Source of the DNA: Pontederia crassipes
Taxonomy: Eukaryota; Streptophyta; Magnoliopsida; Commelinales; Pontederiaceae
NCBI GenBank assembly: GCA_030549335.1
Contig: CM060196.1
Span: 21,348,501 to 21,412,500, forward strand
DNA length: 64,000 nt
Direction: 5' to 3'
A program made the position numbers and the translations under genes. The notes below the pieces were generated by a model. The model saw only the letters and a program-made list of their open reading frames with translations, searched no databases and was not told the origin of the DNA. Within the stretch, counting starts at the first letter, position 1. Each line of letters starts with the position of its first letter. Below are positions 1 to 11,710 of the stretch, one piece after another.

Positions 1-1133
1 ACTTCTCGTTGTAGTTCTAATACCAGTTGTTGTGAAAAAAATGTCGATACCAAGAAATTGTTGATACCGATGTCTGGAAGAAATCGATAAATAGATAACG
101 AAAGAGTAATAAGAAATCATACACAAAGAAAGATATACAAATTTACGTACTTTTGAGATTGTCTCCTACATCCACGACTATCTCATAGAGTTTTCACTAT
201 GTTTAGATGTCTTAACTTGTTTATTGCATTACAAACATTGCTCACCAATCCCTCAATATATGGTGCATAACCGCATATGAGCCATGAGTAATAATCCAAG
301 ATAATCGAATATCTCTCCTCACTCTCACATCATAATAGTTACAAGAAAGTATATCTCAAGTTTTCCCTACTATAACAAACAAATTAGTTAGGCCCAAATC
401 AGATTCCACCTAACAAAACAGTTGTAATTTATACATAGAATATATACATATGAAACTTTCAAATGTTAAAGGGTGACAAACTAGTCATACACATTAAATG
501 ATTCAAATTAAAACTAGATGCCCACACATTTGTAATTTATTTTTATTGAAGACAAAAAAAAGACTCACCCGCCAGTGTAGTGGACTCGTCCGGGCCGATC
601 GATGTAACCTGATTTTGATCGGATTTGACCAGACCAAATTTATTCAAAATGATGTCCGAGTTTGATTATTTGATGCCCGAATCACGATCAAACCGGTGTG
701 ACCGACTCGTCCGGTCCGGATTCGAGAACATTGCTTAATTCATTAGCGAGAAAAGGTCCTATCACGAAAATTATGAAGTGATACCGACAAAGAAAACAAA
801 CATATGCAGGATCAATCAGCTCCGAAATGTCGAATGAAAGGATGAAGAATTGGGGAAAATGCCCAAAACATTTCATTCAAGAACTGATGATCATCTTATG
901 ACTTCTCCGTCAGACTTTTTATACTGACAGAAAACGACAACTAAGCGATACGTGAACATATACCGGTATATGACTCCAGTATATGAAGTAATTCCAAATA
1001 ATTCAGCAAGTAACTTGAAATGAAGTAATTCCAAATAATTCAGCAAACAGATATGCTCAAGAACCTGGTTTCCGGTGGGCAGATTTATTGAGTTTTTTAA
1101 TTATGTCAGTAAAGATGTCTAAAGTACTTACAA
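1..1133. other. Intergenic DNA, no gene recognised
   Basis: AT-rich DNA downstream of the glycosyltransferase stop codon. Short reading frames here have no recognisable domain. A 26-bp sequence at 984-1009 is repeated exactly at 1021-1046 (period 37). A more GC-rich patch at 575-730 contains the related motifs GACTCGTCCGGGCC and GACTCGTCCGGTCC as direct repeats; its nature is unknown. Confidence 0.6.
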
Positions 1134-2933
1134 TTACAAACAATTATCAATGCGGAGAAGGCTCCACGAGTACACACGATTGGTCCTTTGCCTGCTCGAA
1201 AAAGACATGTAGTGCTTCCAGTCCTCAAGCAGCACCCGCAGAGCGCCGAGTTTGTCCTTCAATCCCACGCAGCAAGTTGCGTGCATGGTGCAGACCTTGT
1301 TCAGATCCTTGCTTGGACTGCAGAGTCCGCCGATATGGTCGGTGTCGAAGAATCTGATCTTCACTTGTATGTCCTTGAGGTACTGGTCACGCTGGATCAT
1401 CCGAAAGGCATCCTGATCATGGAGATTCGGAAACCTATTCCTTGATTCATGCCAGTACTTGTACAGTGCAATGGTTCTGTTGTTGGCCTTGACGTACAAG
1501 AACCCGGTGTTGGGCCAATTGTCCAAGCTTGAAGCATCGCCCACAAAATGCTCGCATGCAGTTTGGAAGTCACCGTCGGGATACAGAATTGGTATCGGAT
1601 TCCTGAACCATATAATGTCTCCATCCTGCAATCATCTAAAACGTAAATGATACAGCAAAAGTGAACTGACAAGTAGCAGTCCTTTTTCTTGCATAATTAA
1701 GATGAGCAATGAGGTTGTGCATACAGTAAAGATGAAGTTGTAGCCCTTCTCGAGAATTCGCCGAAGAATGTCGATCTTTCGCCAGACGATATCCAAATAT
1801 TCTTTGCTCATGTAAGCTCCTTCCTGTGAGTAATCAACTCCTTCAGTCATCAAGGCAAAGCAATGAGGGTGTATGGCCTTGCAGCGCGCGTAGGCCTTGC
1901 CGTCCAAGTTAACGATCACAAGGTGCTTCAGGAGCTCTGCTGTTCCATTGCCGAACTTGAAGCTCTCAAGAAAAGTGTCCACCATAGTTCCATTGGCAGC
2001 CCAAGCACCATTCAAGTTGGAAAGTATCACTGTTTTGTCTTCCATCGCAGCTGCCTTGAGAACTCTCTCAAGCCTGACTTCCTCGCTTTCCTGCAGAAAA
2101 AAATAAATACTAAAGATTATATGATCTAAAAAAAATTTAAATGGTCTCAGTTCCCTCCAAAGAGTGCACTGACAAAGGGATGGATGCAGGTTTTAGTTTA
2201 AGATCTTTCGCATGCATTTAACTAGTTGTTATCACAGATCTTTCGCATGGACCATCTGAACTGATTCAATATATAGTTTGTTCACATCTTCCATAGATTG
2301 TTACTTCCTAGAAGTTTTGCGCTTTGATTCGTGCATGATAAGAAGTTAAATTACTAGAACATTAATAACAACAAAACAACAACAAAGCCTTATCCCACTA
2401 GGTGGGGTCGGCTACATGGATCATACGACGTCATTCCGCTCTATACAATATATTCGTTGATCCATGTTCATGCGATTCGACAGGATTTTACGTTGGCTGT
2501 CGGGGCCTAACACAACCCTCCTCCTTTATCCGGACTTGGGACCGGCTATAAACATAGGCGGAGTTTACTAGAACATTAATAAAACGAAAAAAAAATTAAA
2601 TCAAAACGTGGATAATAGTACAAATATCCTCAATATGTATATATACAAAATACAAATATATAGTACCAGTGATTCTTCCATAGGCAATGGAGGCGAGCTG
2701 AATGGTTTGTCTGTTTCAGCTTCAAGAGTTGATTGTGTGGTGCTGTTGACAATCCCAAATGAGTCTTGCGTCAAGGGAAGTGCAGGTGAAGACAAACTGT
2801 AGAGAAAGAGACATGTGAAGATAACAGGTACGACGATGAAGAGCAATGTGCTCCTCCGGTTTGTGGCCCAGAAAGGCGCCGGAGGCTCGACAGCCTCGGA
2901 GGTACTTGGCTTGTTGTTAATCTGGGGAATCAT
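1134..2933 (-). CDS. Nucleotide-diphospho-sugar transferase family protein (PF03407, At4g15970-like)
   Basis: Three exons on the minus strand: 2933-2667 (codons 1-89), 2090-1725 (90-211) and 1625-1134 (212-374 plus stop). Both introns are GT-AG and phase 0, giving 374 residues, a normal length for this plant family. Residues 29-47 form one hydrophobic segment after a short basic stretch, fitting a type II signal anchor and Golgi lumenal catalytic domain. The second intron falls exactly before the metal- and nucleotide-sugar-binding D-x-D motif (DGD, 212-214, in FTDGDIIWF). Further family landmarks are NTGFLYVKAN (about 250-259), DQDAF (about 281-285) and a C-terminal MHATCC (325-330). The family transfers sugars from nucleotide donors, and some relatives act on cell-wall glycoproteins; the acceptor cannot be read from sequence. 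The start is the first ATG after a TATA box. Intron 1 carries a short RTE-derived insertion. No frameshift or internal stop was seen. Confidence 0.88.
2369..2564 (-). mobile_element. Internally deleted RTE-LINE copy (SINE-like, 196 bp) in intron 1 of the glycosyltransferase
   Basis: Reads on the minus strand and ends in TTG-rich repeats. It is flanked by an 18-bp target-site duplication, TTACTAGAACATTAATAA, at 2351-2368 and 2565-2582. Its first ~120 bp (ACTCCGCCTAT onward) match the start of the RTE element at 55227. Its last ~70 bp (TGGGATAAGGCTTTG plus TTG repeats) match that element's 3' end, so the coding middle is missing. The 3' tail resembles plant Au-type SINEs, but I see no clear Pol III A/B box pair, so an internally deleted LINE is the simpler reading. 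Confidence 0.85.
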
Positions 2934-2983
2934 TGTGTACCTATGAAGCTGAATCTAGACGAGGACTTAGGCTTGTGTACAGA

Positions 2984-2991
2984 CTATATAG
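2984..2991 (-). promoter_or_regulatory. TATA box of the glycosyltransferase gene
   Basis: CTATATAG on the minus strand, about 50 bp before the ATG at 2933. That predicts a very short 5' leader of roughly 20-25 nt and supports the chosen start codon. Confidence 0.6.
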
Positions 2992-4383
2992 ACGTTTATG
3001 CTTGTGACAAACGGAAAATTCTTGGTCTATTTGCATTCTGATTGCAATTCTTTAGTTTGATTGTGTCAATCATATAATTTGATTCTGCTGGCCTTGTGCA
3101 TCATGTTTCTGAAAGCTAATGTTTGACTTAGCACGAATGTAGACGCCATCACCAAATAAATTAGTCCAAATGGGACTCTGGGAGTGTAGAGTTTTGTTGG
3201 TTTTTGTATCATTAATGAGCTGTTCATGTGACCCAGTCAGATCTAAGTAATGTTTTGGACTTTTGCTTTACGTTCCGCTGTATGATTTAATTCTCAACTG
3301 ATTGAGGTCTTAAACCAAGATATGCTTCCCTGGGAAGTGGGAATATCCCTGAAACTAAAGTTCCACTTTAAGGATATACCAATTACCAAGCCTGCTACTC
3401 TTTGCCTCTGGAGTGCAGCTTCCTCAAAGTCAAAGACTCTAAATATGTAGTAACATGGCAGCAATTAATTGCATGTGTAAGGTATGGTATGCAACCACGT
3501 GTATTATGTCACAGTCACATTCACTATCCATCTCATAATTCCTTTGTATGCTATATCGCTTGATATTACCGCTAGATAGAGGACTTTGAAGCTATTGGCC
3601 AATTCAATTCCGGAAATTTCTATTCAGAAAAAGCAGAACAGAATGCACCCCTAATTTTTTTTCCTTGTGTGTGTCACATTGCACCGCTTACAGATCTTTT
3701 GATCACAATGATGGGCACAAGATAACTACCAGAAAATAAAGAAATGGAGAAGCCTAGTTGAATAACATCTTCTCATCACCAACTAGAATATTAACCCACC
3801 AGATGTACCAACAAGGGAATGTGGTGGCTCATCGCTCTGTTTCTCTCCCTCAGCACACAATACAGTCGAAGTTCAACAATTATTATGACAACCACAAGTT
3901 ATAGTTTACACGGAATAATTAAGTTGCATTATCGAATCAACTTGTAGCAAGAATTGTTTAGTACATATGCCTGAGTTTGATAATTTGGGTGATCATTAAA
4001 TCCCTGTTCACAACCTAATGATCTTCTAGTTTGTGTTTGCAAACCCACCATCTTGAGGACAAGTGCTCAATGAACTCTGCGTTTAGGAATTTGTCTCCAC
4101 GGATAAGAAAGTCAACTATTAGGACGAGGCCAAATACACGAAACCCCAGTGGTACTAGATTTCATGTTCTGGATGCCATGTAAGAGTTGACCGGATGTGT
4201 TTTGTTTCGATCATGATCCACCTACCACACAAAACAACTGATGCTCACTGTTAAAGTTTCTTTCTTATGGCACGCATTTGAAGCAACCGAGAACTCAGGG
4301 TCAGAGAAAAAAAAAAAGATAGCATCCTGTTGTTTTGCTGTTCTTGTAGGAATCAAGTAAACTAACTAGGAACAACTCATCAG
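2992..4383. other. Shared upstream region between the divergent glycosyltransferase and UXT genes
   Basis: No coding sequence recognised. It separates two divergently transcribed genes and so contains both promoters. A perfect G-box core CACGTG lies at 3496-3501, a common bZIP/bHLH target in plants; its use here is inference. Confidence 0.5.
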
Positions 4384-4384
4384 T

Positions 4385-4573
4385 GTGGCTCTGTCTCATC
4401 TTTCTTCCTGCATAGTGACCTGCAGATATTTCCCTGCTCAACAGAAAGGAAATGCTAGCAGCGGTAAGCCATTGAAATTTGCATACTGGCGAAATGATTG
4501 TTCTTTCTACACTGTTCAAAGCTCATTTTTTCGGCTGTATTTAAAATCAAGTGTTACATTGCAGGGGAATATC
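4385..4573 (+). other. Probable 5' UTR with a small intron upstream of the UXT start codon
   Basis: AGCG|GTAAGC near 4463-4469 is a good donor and TTACATTGCAG ending near 4563 is a good acceptor. This would remove about 100 nt of leader just before ATCATGCC. Inferred from splice consensus only; no transcript evidence. Confidence 0.4.
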
Positions 4574-6938
4574 ATGCCAGAGGCATCAAACATTCAACTA
4601 AGCGTGATTGGGTCTCTAGTTCTGTCAGTTTCATCCTCGGTGTCCATTGTCATCTGCAACAAGTACCTCATAAGCAATCTTGGCTTCCCATTCGGTTCGT
4701 CTTGTTGAGCTTTTAGTGAAAATTTTCTCTATAAGCTTCTTAATCATATGTATTATGTAATGTTAGATGATGGTTCAATGATACTCTTCGTCATAACAAA
4801 TCCCTGTTGGGGAAAGTTCTATAATCATTCTATTCCTGTACTTTCTGAAAAGTCGTGGCTTGATCAATACAATGCATGATAATATCGGAATGATCAATTA
4901 TGCATATACCAGGACCCAGAAACCTACAACTTGTGATGACACAATTACTAACTGCCATATTTCTGCAGTCACAACACTCACAAGTTGGCACCTGGCCGTG
5001 ACCTTCTGCACACTACACATCGCGCAGCGCCTGAAGTTCTTCGAGCCAGCACCAATCGGCGAGGCGACCATACTCCAATTCGGGTTGCTGAATGGAGCCT
5101 CCATTGGCCTGCTCAACCTCTGCCTTGGCTTCAATTCTGTTGGCTTCTATCAGGTTAATTGCTGCCCAATTACACTTAATTCCCCCTGCACAACCCTGAA
5201 GACAAATTTAAGTCTGTTTTCTTTACTGAAAACACCTTGCAACTCTCAATGTTTTGGCAGATGACAAAGCTTGCTATCATACCTTTCACAGTGCTACTCG
5301 AGACTGTTTTCCTCAACAAGAAGTTCAGGTTTGATACTGGAACTCTGAGGCTGCATTTTACTATTTGATTATGTGCACACCAAAAATATTGTAATACAAG
5401 AATCAGAAATATTAGTTCTGGTTAAATCATAGTTTGTTCCAATAAGAGGAATTAATTCATCTCCTTACGAGGATTTTTCACTTTTGTGAGCGTCTTCAAG
5501 TTCATGCATACTCATTGCCTAGAACTAACAGGATTAGTAACTTGCAGCAAACTGGTTAAATCATAGTTTGTTCCAATAAGAGGAATTAATTCATCTCCTT
5601 ACGAGGATTTTTCACTTTTGTGAGCGTCTTCAAGTTCATGCATACTCATTGCCTAGAACTAACAGGATTAGTAACTTGCAGCAAACTGGTTAAATCATAG
5701 TTTGTTCCAATAAGAGGAATTAATTCATCTCCTTACGAGGATTTTTCACTTTTGTGAGCGTCTTCAAGTTCATGCATACTCATTGCCTAGAACTAACAGG
5801 ATTAGTAACTTGCAGCAAACTGGTTAAATCATAGTTTGTTCCAATAAGAGGAATTAATTCATCTCCTTACGAGGATTTTTCACTTTTGTGAGCGTCTTCA
5901 AGTTCATGCATACTCATTGCCTAGAACTAACAGGATTAGTAACTTGCAGCAAAAACATCAAGTTATCCCTTTCAGTGCTTCTCATGGGCGTCGGCATTGC
6001 CTCCATCACTGACCTCAAGCTCAATCTTCTCGGCTCCATTCTTTCCTTGCTAGCAATTGTTACGACGTGTGTTTCACAAATTGTATCCTCCACAATATCG
6101 CTGTCATTAAGTTGATTAATTACAGTAGCTTCACCCTTAAAAATTAAAACTACATTGGTGTACATGGTGCTTTTCTTTTACCACATATTAAATGGTAGAT
6201 GACCAACACAATACAAAAGAAGTTAAAGATTTCTTCCACCCAGCTCTTATACCGTTCATCACCATACCAAGCAGCCATACTCTCTGTCTCCGGACCTCTT
6301 GTGGATCGCCTACTGACGAAACGAAGTGTTTTTTCCTACAACTACACCCTTTTCGTTTTGGTAAGTACATTTAATTTTATCTGTAACAACATATGGATTA
6401 ATTGGACTGATAGCAAACATGAAACTTGGGATTACTGTTTTTGCAGGCATTTGTCTTCTTATCTTGCTTGATTGCCATAGTAGTAAACTTCAGCACATTC
6501 CTGGTGATCGGGACAACGTCGCCGGTGACGTATCAGGTTCTTGGCCACCTGAAGACGTGCCTTATTCTCTCATTCGGATACTTTGTGTTGCACGACGCGT
6601 TCAATGTCAGGAACATAATGGGCATCCTGATTGCCATCTTTGGTATGAGTCTGTACTCTTACTTCAGTGTGCAGGAGAGCAAGAAGACGCCATCAAATGA
6701 TGCTTTGCCGCTGTCACAGCAGGTTCCTGAGTGACTTCATATATATTTCAATTCCTAAGTCAAGTAGATTGACAACATTAAAATTCGACTTGAATTTACA
6801 GTGCGAACTAAGATCGTGATGTGCTTAATGCTGTTGCAGATCTCAGATAAAGAGGCCACACCACTCTTGTTTGTCCAGAAATCTGACGGCCAAAAAGAAG
6901 AAGGCGGCAATGAAAGTGGGAAAGGCAACAGGAGTTGA
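4574..6938 (+). CDS. UXT: UXT-type Golgi UDP-xylose/nucleotide-sugar transporter
   Basis: Seven exons: 4574-4694, 4969-5153, 5261-5328, 5950-6082, 6199-6360, 6447-6722 and 6840-6938. All junctions are GT-AG, phases are consistent, and the product is 347 residues. The protein is hydrophobic throughout, as expected for a 10-helix transporter of the TPT/drug-metabolite-transporter fold. It follows the Arabidopsis UXT proteins along its length: SVSIVICNK near the N-terminus, LTSWHL, FNSVGFYQMTKLAIIP, MTNTIQKK, STFLVIG and SPVTYQVLGHLKTCL. The last exon is short and polar and encodes a cytosolic tail (PLLFVQ then E/G/K-rich). The family imports UDP-xylose into the Golgi for xylan and xyloglucan synthesis; exact substrate is inferred from similarity. 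Reading through the exon 6 donor would stop three codons later (VPE), giving a shorter isoform. Intron 3 holds four identical 134-bp repeats. Two decayed copies of a related gene lie at 37.9 and 50.8 kb. Confidence 0.9.
5418..5953 (+). repeat. Four identical 134-bp tandem repeats covering the 3' end of UXT intron 3
   Basis: Copies start at 5418, 5552, 5686 and 5820 with no difference seen between them. Each unit ends in AACTTGCAGCAAA, so the 3' splice site (AG ending at 5547, 5681, 5815 and 5949) is present four times. Only the last joins exon 4 in the transporter reading frame. The related pseudogene at 37.9 kb has a single copy of the corresponding junction. Confidence 0.95.
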
Positions 6939-7508
6939 ACCACGTTGCAGACTTGCAGGAGGTTTCACTACAAGGTTACCAATCTGTATATAAGAACGTA
7001 CAAGTCCATGCCCACACGCATATACAATATATGCAACACATTAGGCATACATGTGGCATAAGCATATAATATATTAAAACAATGACATGCCACAAGAACA
7101 TGTACAAAAAGGCGAGACTTGTTTATGCATACATGTGACATGACGCTTGTTTATTTAAGACATAATGTGATTGCCTTTAATTATACAACATGAGAAAAGC
7201 ATTGTAGTCACACCATGGAAAACAATAATTGTTTTTATTTTATCTGTTTTTATTTTGTCTGTTTTTATGTTTTTCAACATCCTAAAAAGAATTTAAGTAC
7301 GTAGTTCTAAAATTTAAGGGACCCAACCGAGGACCCCTGCCTAATCAACATTATGTAAGAAAATTATTATTAATAAAATGTATTTTGAGTACCTATTAAC
7401 ATATATATATATATATATGCATCAAATTAACATGTATATATATATATATATGCATCAAATTAACATGTAAATAGATGAAGTCAAAGAGAAACTTTCTACG
7501 TACTCGAA

Positions 7509-7557
<49 letters not shown>

Positions 7558-7559
7558 AA
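6939..7559. repeat. UXT 3' flank with simple repeats
   Basis: Non-coding AT-rich DNA. Two copies of a unit of about 31-33 bp with a TA run followed by TGCATCAA lie at 7395-7457. A long (ATT)n run lies at 7512-7556. The inverted-duplication homology begins just after this run. Confidence 0.8.
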
Positions 7560-7904
7560 GTTGAGGTATAATATATGGGCTTTTTCCGCTGATTAAGTTC
7601 ATTTTTATTAGACGAAAAAAGGGTTAATGGTAACTTGTCTTAACAGTAAAAATATTGCAATATATATTTAATTTAATTAATAAAATAATTAGTAAAATAT
7701 TATTGTCTTAAGCAATCCAACTCCCGCCCTATTTATTCCCCCTTTCCTCCACCGGGCGCAAACCCATCGCTCTCTTTCTCTCGCACAAACAACTCAATGA
7801 CTCGCTCTCTCTTTCTCCTGCAAGCAAGATTCAAAGAAAGCGAATTCAAGAAAGCAAACTCTGATTGAATTGGCCCTTCTGATTCATCAATAGCGCATCG
7901 GCTC
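7560..7904 (+). pseudogene. CDC20: CDC20 pseudogene, 5' fragment: promoter, leader and first five codons
   Basis: Matches the reverse complement of 59280-59620, the promoter and leader of the intact CDC20. The TATA motif CTATTTATT is kept at 7729-7737. The start codon has become ATA (7890-7892), followed by GCG CAT CGG CTC, equivalent to A-R-R-L with one change. About 20 extra bases lie just before it. Coding similarity stops at 7904, where a gypsy LTR begins; the gene resumes at 33696. AACGG motifs seen upstream of the intact copy are altered here. Confidence 0.85.
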
Positions 7905-10191
7905 TATAATACCCAGAAATTTGAATGACCAAAATACCCTTAACAGTGTAGTAGTTGGAGGGGCAGTTTGGACCTTTGAAAAAGGGGCATAAAGAAAAAT
8001 CCAAAACCCCTTTTCTTCCTCTTTCTTCTTCCACTCGACTACTGCTACACCTCACCATTGGAGCCGCCATTTTTCTGCCCTAGGTGCTCGAATCATGGAA
8101 GACGAGATAGAGGACACGGCTAGCGGTGAGGATGAACTCCTTTGATGGGGGAAGAAGTCACGGATGATGAGGCAATGACACTAGTTCATTTTAGGGCACA
8201 AGGTATGTAAAAAGGGGAACCCATTTTGTTTTCATTTTGTTTCCATTTTCCTTCCAAACGATCTTTGATTTGGAGGTGATTATGTGATGATTTTATAATG
8301 GATTGTTAGCTAGAGCATTGAGGTCCGAAGCCTCCGAATTCTTTCGATGTTTTTTTCATTTTTGGTTTCCTTCAATGTTATGAATCTTATCATTGCGAAA
8401 TTGGTCCCTATGAATGCATGAGAAATTCTCATAGACATGTGTATTGGGCCCTTTTGAAACCTCCATGAGTGCATTGATCATGTAATGTTGTAGACATGGG
8501 AAAAACGAAGGTCAAACAGGGAGATTCTATCAAAATTTCTATGTCACGGGCCGAGTGGTCACGGTCGTGACTTATGTACATTGTAGTGGCAATGTTTTAA
8601 GTATCCTCCTGGGAACGATCATGACGACAGACGGCACGACCACGACCAAGGGGGCAAGTGATCTCACCAGCCATGAGATTTGAATTACAGGCTGTGAGAT
8701 GATGTTCCCCTTTGACGAACCTTCCATGAGGTCTGTTACCACCGTTTTATGGACCGTGACATGGGCATGGGTCAATTCGATCATTCTATGAGACCAGTTA
8801 AGTCTCCCTTCACGGGCTGTGTCGAAGTCCACCTCTCCAGCTGATGTTTTGGGAGGGGTGTTATAGGCTGCTCATGGACCGTGAGTGGGGAGCACGGTCA
8901 TGATGTTTAGAGAGCATGACCATGACATATAGAGGGAATGGTCATGGTGCATATGGAGGGCAACCGTGACATGCCTAGTGTGCAGGTACTCCTCAGCCAG
9001 CACGATCGTGACCCATCAGCGGCACAATTGTGACCATGGGCTATCACGGTCGTGCCCAGTGCCAGATTTCTTTCCTTTGCCATTTTCATTAACTGAGTTT
9101 TTACGTCATTGATTTTCCATTGAACCATCATAGATGTTTTCTTATGATTTCTCTAAGACAATATGCATAGATAAGCATGAATTATTTTAAATTTTAGTTG
9201 TATGTTTCTTTCATGCTAATTGCTTTGAGATGAATGGCCTTGAATGACACACTTAGACTCTGAATTTTCATATTAAGTCGTAGGGTTAAAAGGAGTATCG
9301 TATTGAATGAACACATTGTTGGATCCTTGGCCCTCGTCCTATGGACAATTGAATTGTAATAGCCCGGACGCGGGTAATTGGGTGCAAGTGCAACCTAGCT
9401 TGGCCAGCCATATATAATCGGCATCAAGGCGAGCCATGGACCACAATGAATAGAAAGGTTCACTAAATATTGACTGCTTAATGTTTGCACAACGAATGGA
9501 AGGTTAAATGAGTACCTTTAATTGAATAATATTAGTGACTTGAACATATGGATGCAAAGATCATCAATTGGGCATAAAGTTGTCATTTAATAGGTGATCA
9601 AGTTATTAATGTGATTGACACGGGTATCATAATTAATCTAGTGCTATCGTTTCTTTACCGAGTATGAACATGAATTGAATCATTTTATATTGAGTGGTAT
9701 TCGTTATTGATGATTATGCTTTATGCATTTTAATTTTTTTTATTTTGGCCCTTACATACCCTAACGGGAGGTGGCCCTCCCCTGCATCCAGGTTCGTGTA
9801 GGTACCGGAGAGTGACTCGGGCTGGTGGCAACCTCATGACGTAGTGTGCACATGGTCATTGACTTGTATTTTGTTGTCACGATTCTGGGCTTTGTTTTGT
9901 ATGAAATACTATGTCGCTGAACATTTTTGTAGGCCCATGGATTATGCCGTGGGTTCTCATGGTTTCAAATGCCTTCACAAACTTCGTTTAACTTGATGGT
10001 CATGAGGTTTATTATCTCTAATCTATGTTTATCATGCTTCTGCACTACTTGTCGCAAGTCGAGTTTTCGAAATAAAATTATATTGTTTTTCATTGATTTA
10101 ACTTTAACTAGTCACACAAATGGCCTTTCCATAAAGCCTCTCAGGACCCGCTCATGACACATGTCATGTGGTGGATTTTTGGGGCATTACA
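7905..10191 (+). repeat. 5' LTR of the Tekay-like gypsy element
   Basis: Begins TATAATACCC, probably a mutated TGTAATACCC, directly after the CDC20 fragment. It ends GGGGCATTACA just before a primer-binding-like site at 10192-10206 (ATATCAGAGCC, compare TGGTATCAGAGCC). About 2.29 kb, typical of the Tekay/Del lineage. 8550-9060 carries many imperfect copies of the near-palindrome CACGGTCGTGA. The start cannot be confirmed because the matching 3' LTR is missing. Confidence 0.65.
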
Positions 10192-10370
10192 ACAGATATC
10201 AGAGCCTAGATTTCTCGGCTCTATACTAAGTTTAGCCCAAAAGTTCTTGGTTATAATTTGTCTAGAGTCATGTCCATGTGCAAGTATCATGAATAACTAC
10301 CTGGTAAGACGAGATTCAATTTTCTTAACTCACAACTTCTCCAATGTCTAGTGGTTGGTTTTGAAGGAGG

Positions 10371-11708
10371 ATGCCAAGGAAAAGGGCTCTTAATCGGGTC
10401 CAACAGGAAGAGGATGAATCGTACGTTCATCGGTCCAAGCAATCAAAAGAAGCACTAAGAACTAAGGGAAGAGCGACATACGAAAATTCCTAGACTTGAA
10501 CCCTCCCCACTTTAAGGGAGAAATGGATCCCGACAAGGTCGATGCTTGGCTTGATGCCATCACCAACATCTTTCGGGTGATGCATTGTGTTGAAGAAGAT
10601 AAGGTGAACTTAGCTACCCACTAGTTTGAGGATGTCGCAAGGTATTGGTGGAGAACAGTAATGAGCACAAAGTTTGAAGAGGAAGATGTCATCTCTTAAG
10701 AAGAATTTGTTGAAGTCTTTGAAGAGCACTACTTCCCACGACATATGAAAGATTGGAAGCTCGCTGAGTTCCTAGCACTACAACAAGGGGGAATGAGCCT
10801 GGATGATTACTATGCAAAGTTCATTGAGTTGGAAAGGTATTGTGATCTTATGAAGGATGAGCGAATAAGTGTTGATCAGTTTATTCATGGCCTAAACCCC
10901 GGGCTGAAGATGAAGCTATTGCGTGGCGAGCCCGAAACTTTACAAGTCATATCTCGAGCCTCAAAGCTTAATTCAGAGTTTGAAGCTCGTAATCAAGCAA
11001 AAGGAAAGGCATCAAAATTGTCTAGGGAGCACGGAAGAAGGGATAAAGGGCCATACAAGCCATCCCAAAAAGGGAACTTTAGAAAGGACGGCAAGACTCC
11101 ATGCACTCATTGTGAAAAATTTCACCTTGACAAATGCTACTTCAAAACTAGGGCTTGTCTCAATTGCGACAAGAAGGGGCACTTTGCAAGGGAATGCCCG
11201 GAGAAGCGCAATGACAATTGTGACAAGGGTAAAGGAAAACTTGTAGAGGCACCACCAAAGGGAAGGGTCTACAACATGATTGCCAACGAGGGTATGCAAT
11301 CCAATGACGTGGTGCAAGGTATCCTTCTTATCGTAAGACAACATGCAAAAGTTCTTTTTGATTTGGGTGCCACACATTCTTTGTCTTTACCGCTTTTGTT
11401 AACATGCTTAAAATGAAGGCCCAAAACATCTATTGCCCCTAGAGATTATGACCCCCATGGGTGCCATGACAACTAAAGAATGTGTGCCAGATGTACCTGT
11501 GGTTGTAGGAGAAAAGAACTTGCCAGCAAACTTAGTGATTCTACCAATGAGGGACTATGACATCATCTTGGGCATGCTTTGGTTGTCCGAGCATGATGTT
11601 TACGTGATGTGTAGGGAGAAGAAGATACTCATAGGAGTCTCTACGAAGAACCAAATGGTCATAAGGGGCACACCATCCAGGAATCATAGGGTACTCGTGT
11701 CGGCATAA
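10371..11708 (+). pseudogene. Gag and aspartic protease of the Tekay-like gypsy element (decayed)
   Basis: Starts at ATG 10371 after the primer-binding-like site. The retrotransposon gag domain runs to about 11250 and is broken by stops before 10745. A CCHC zinc knuckle (CLNCDKKGHFARECP) lies near 11155-11200 and would bind RNA in the particle. A retropepsin follows: DLGATHS (active-site type D-x-G-A) near 11360, a frame change near 11416, then DIILGMLWLSEHDV near 11560-11600. The frame ends at 11708, where the copia insertion begins; downstream gypsy sequence resumes at 16324. Confidence 0.85.
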
Positions 11709-11710
11709 AG

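Noticed and set aside
2369-2564. Au-type SINE
   Set aside because: The 3' tail is similar, but its 5' part equals the RTE leader and no Pol III promoter boxes are clear.
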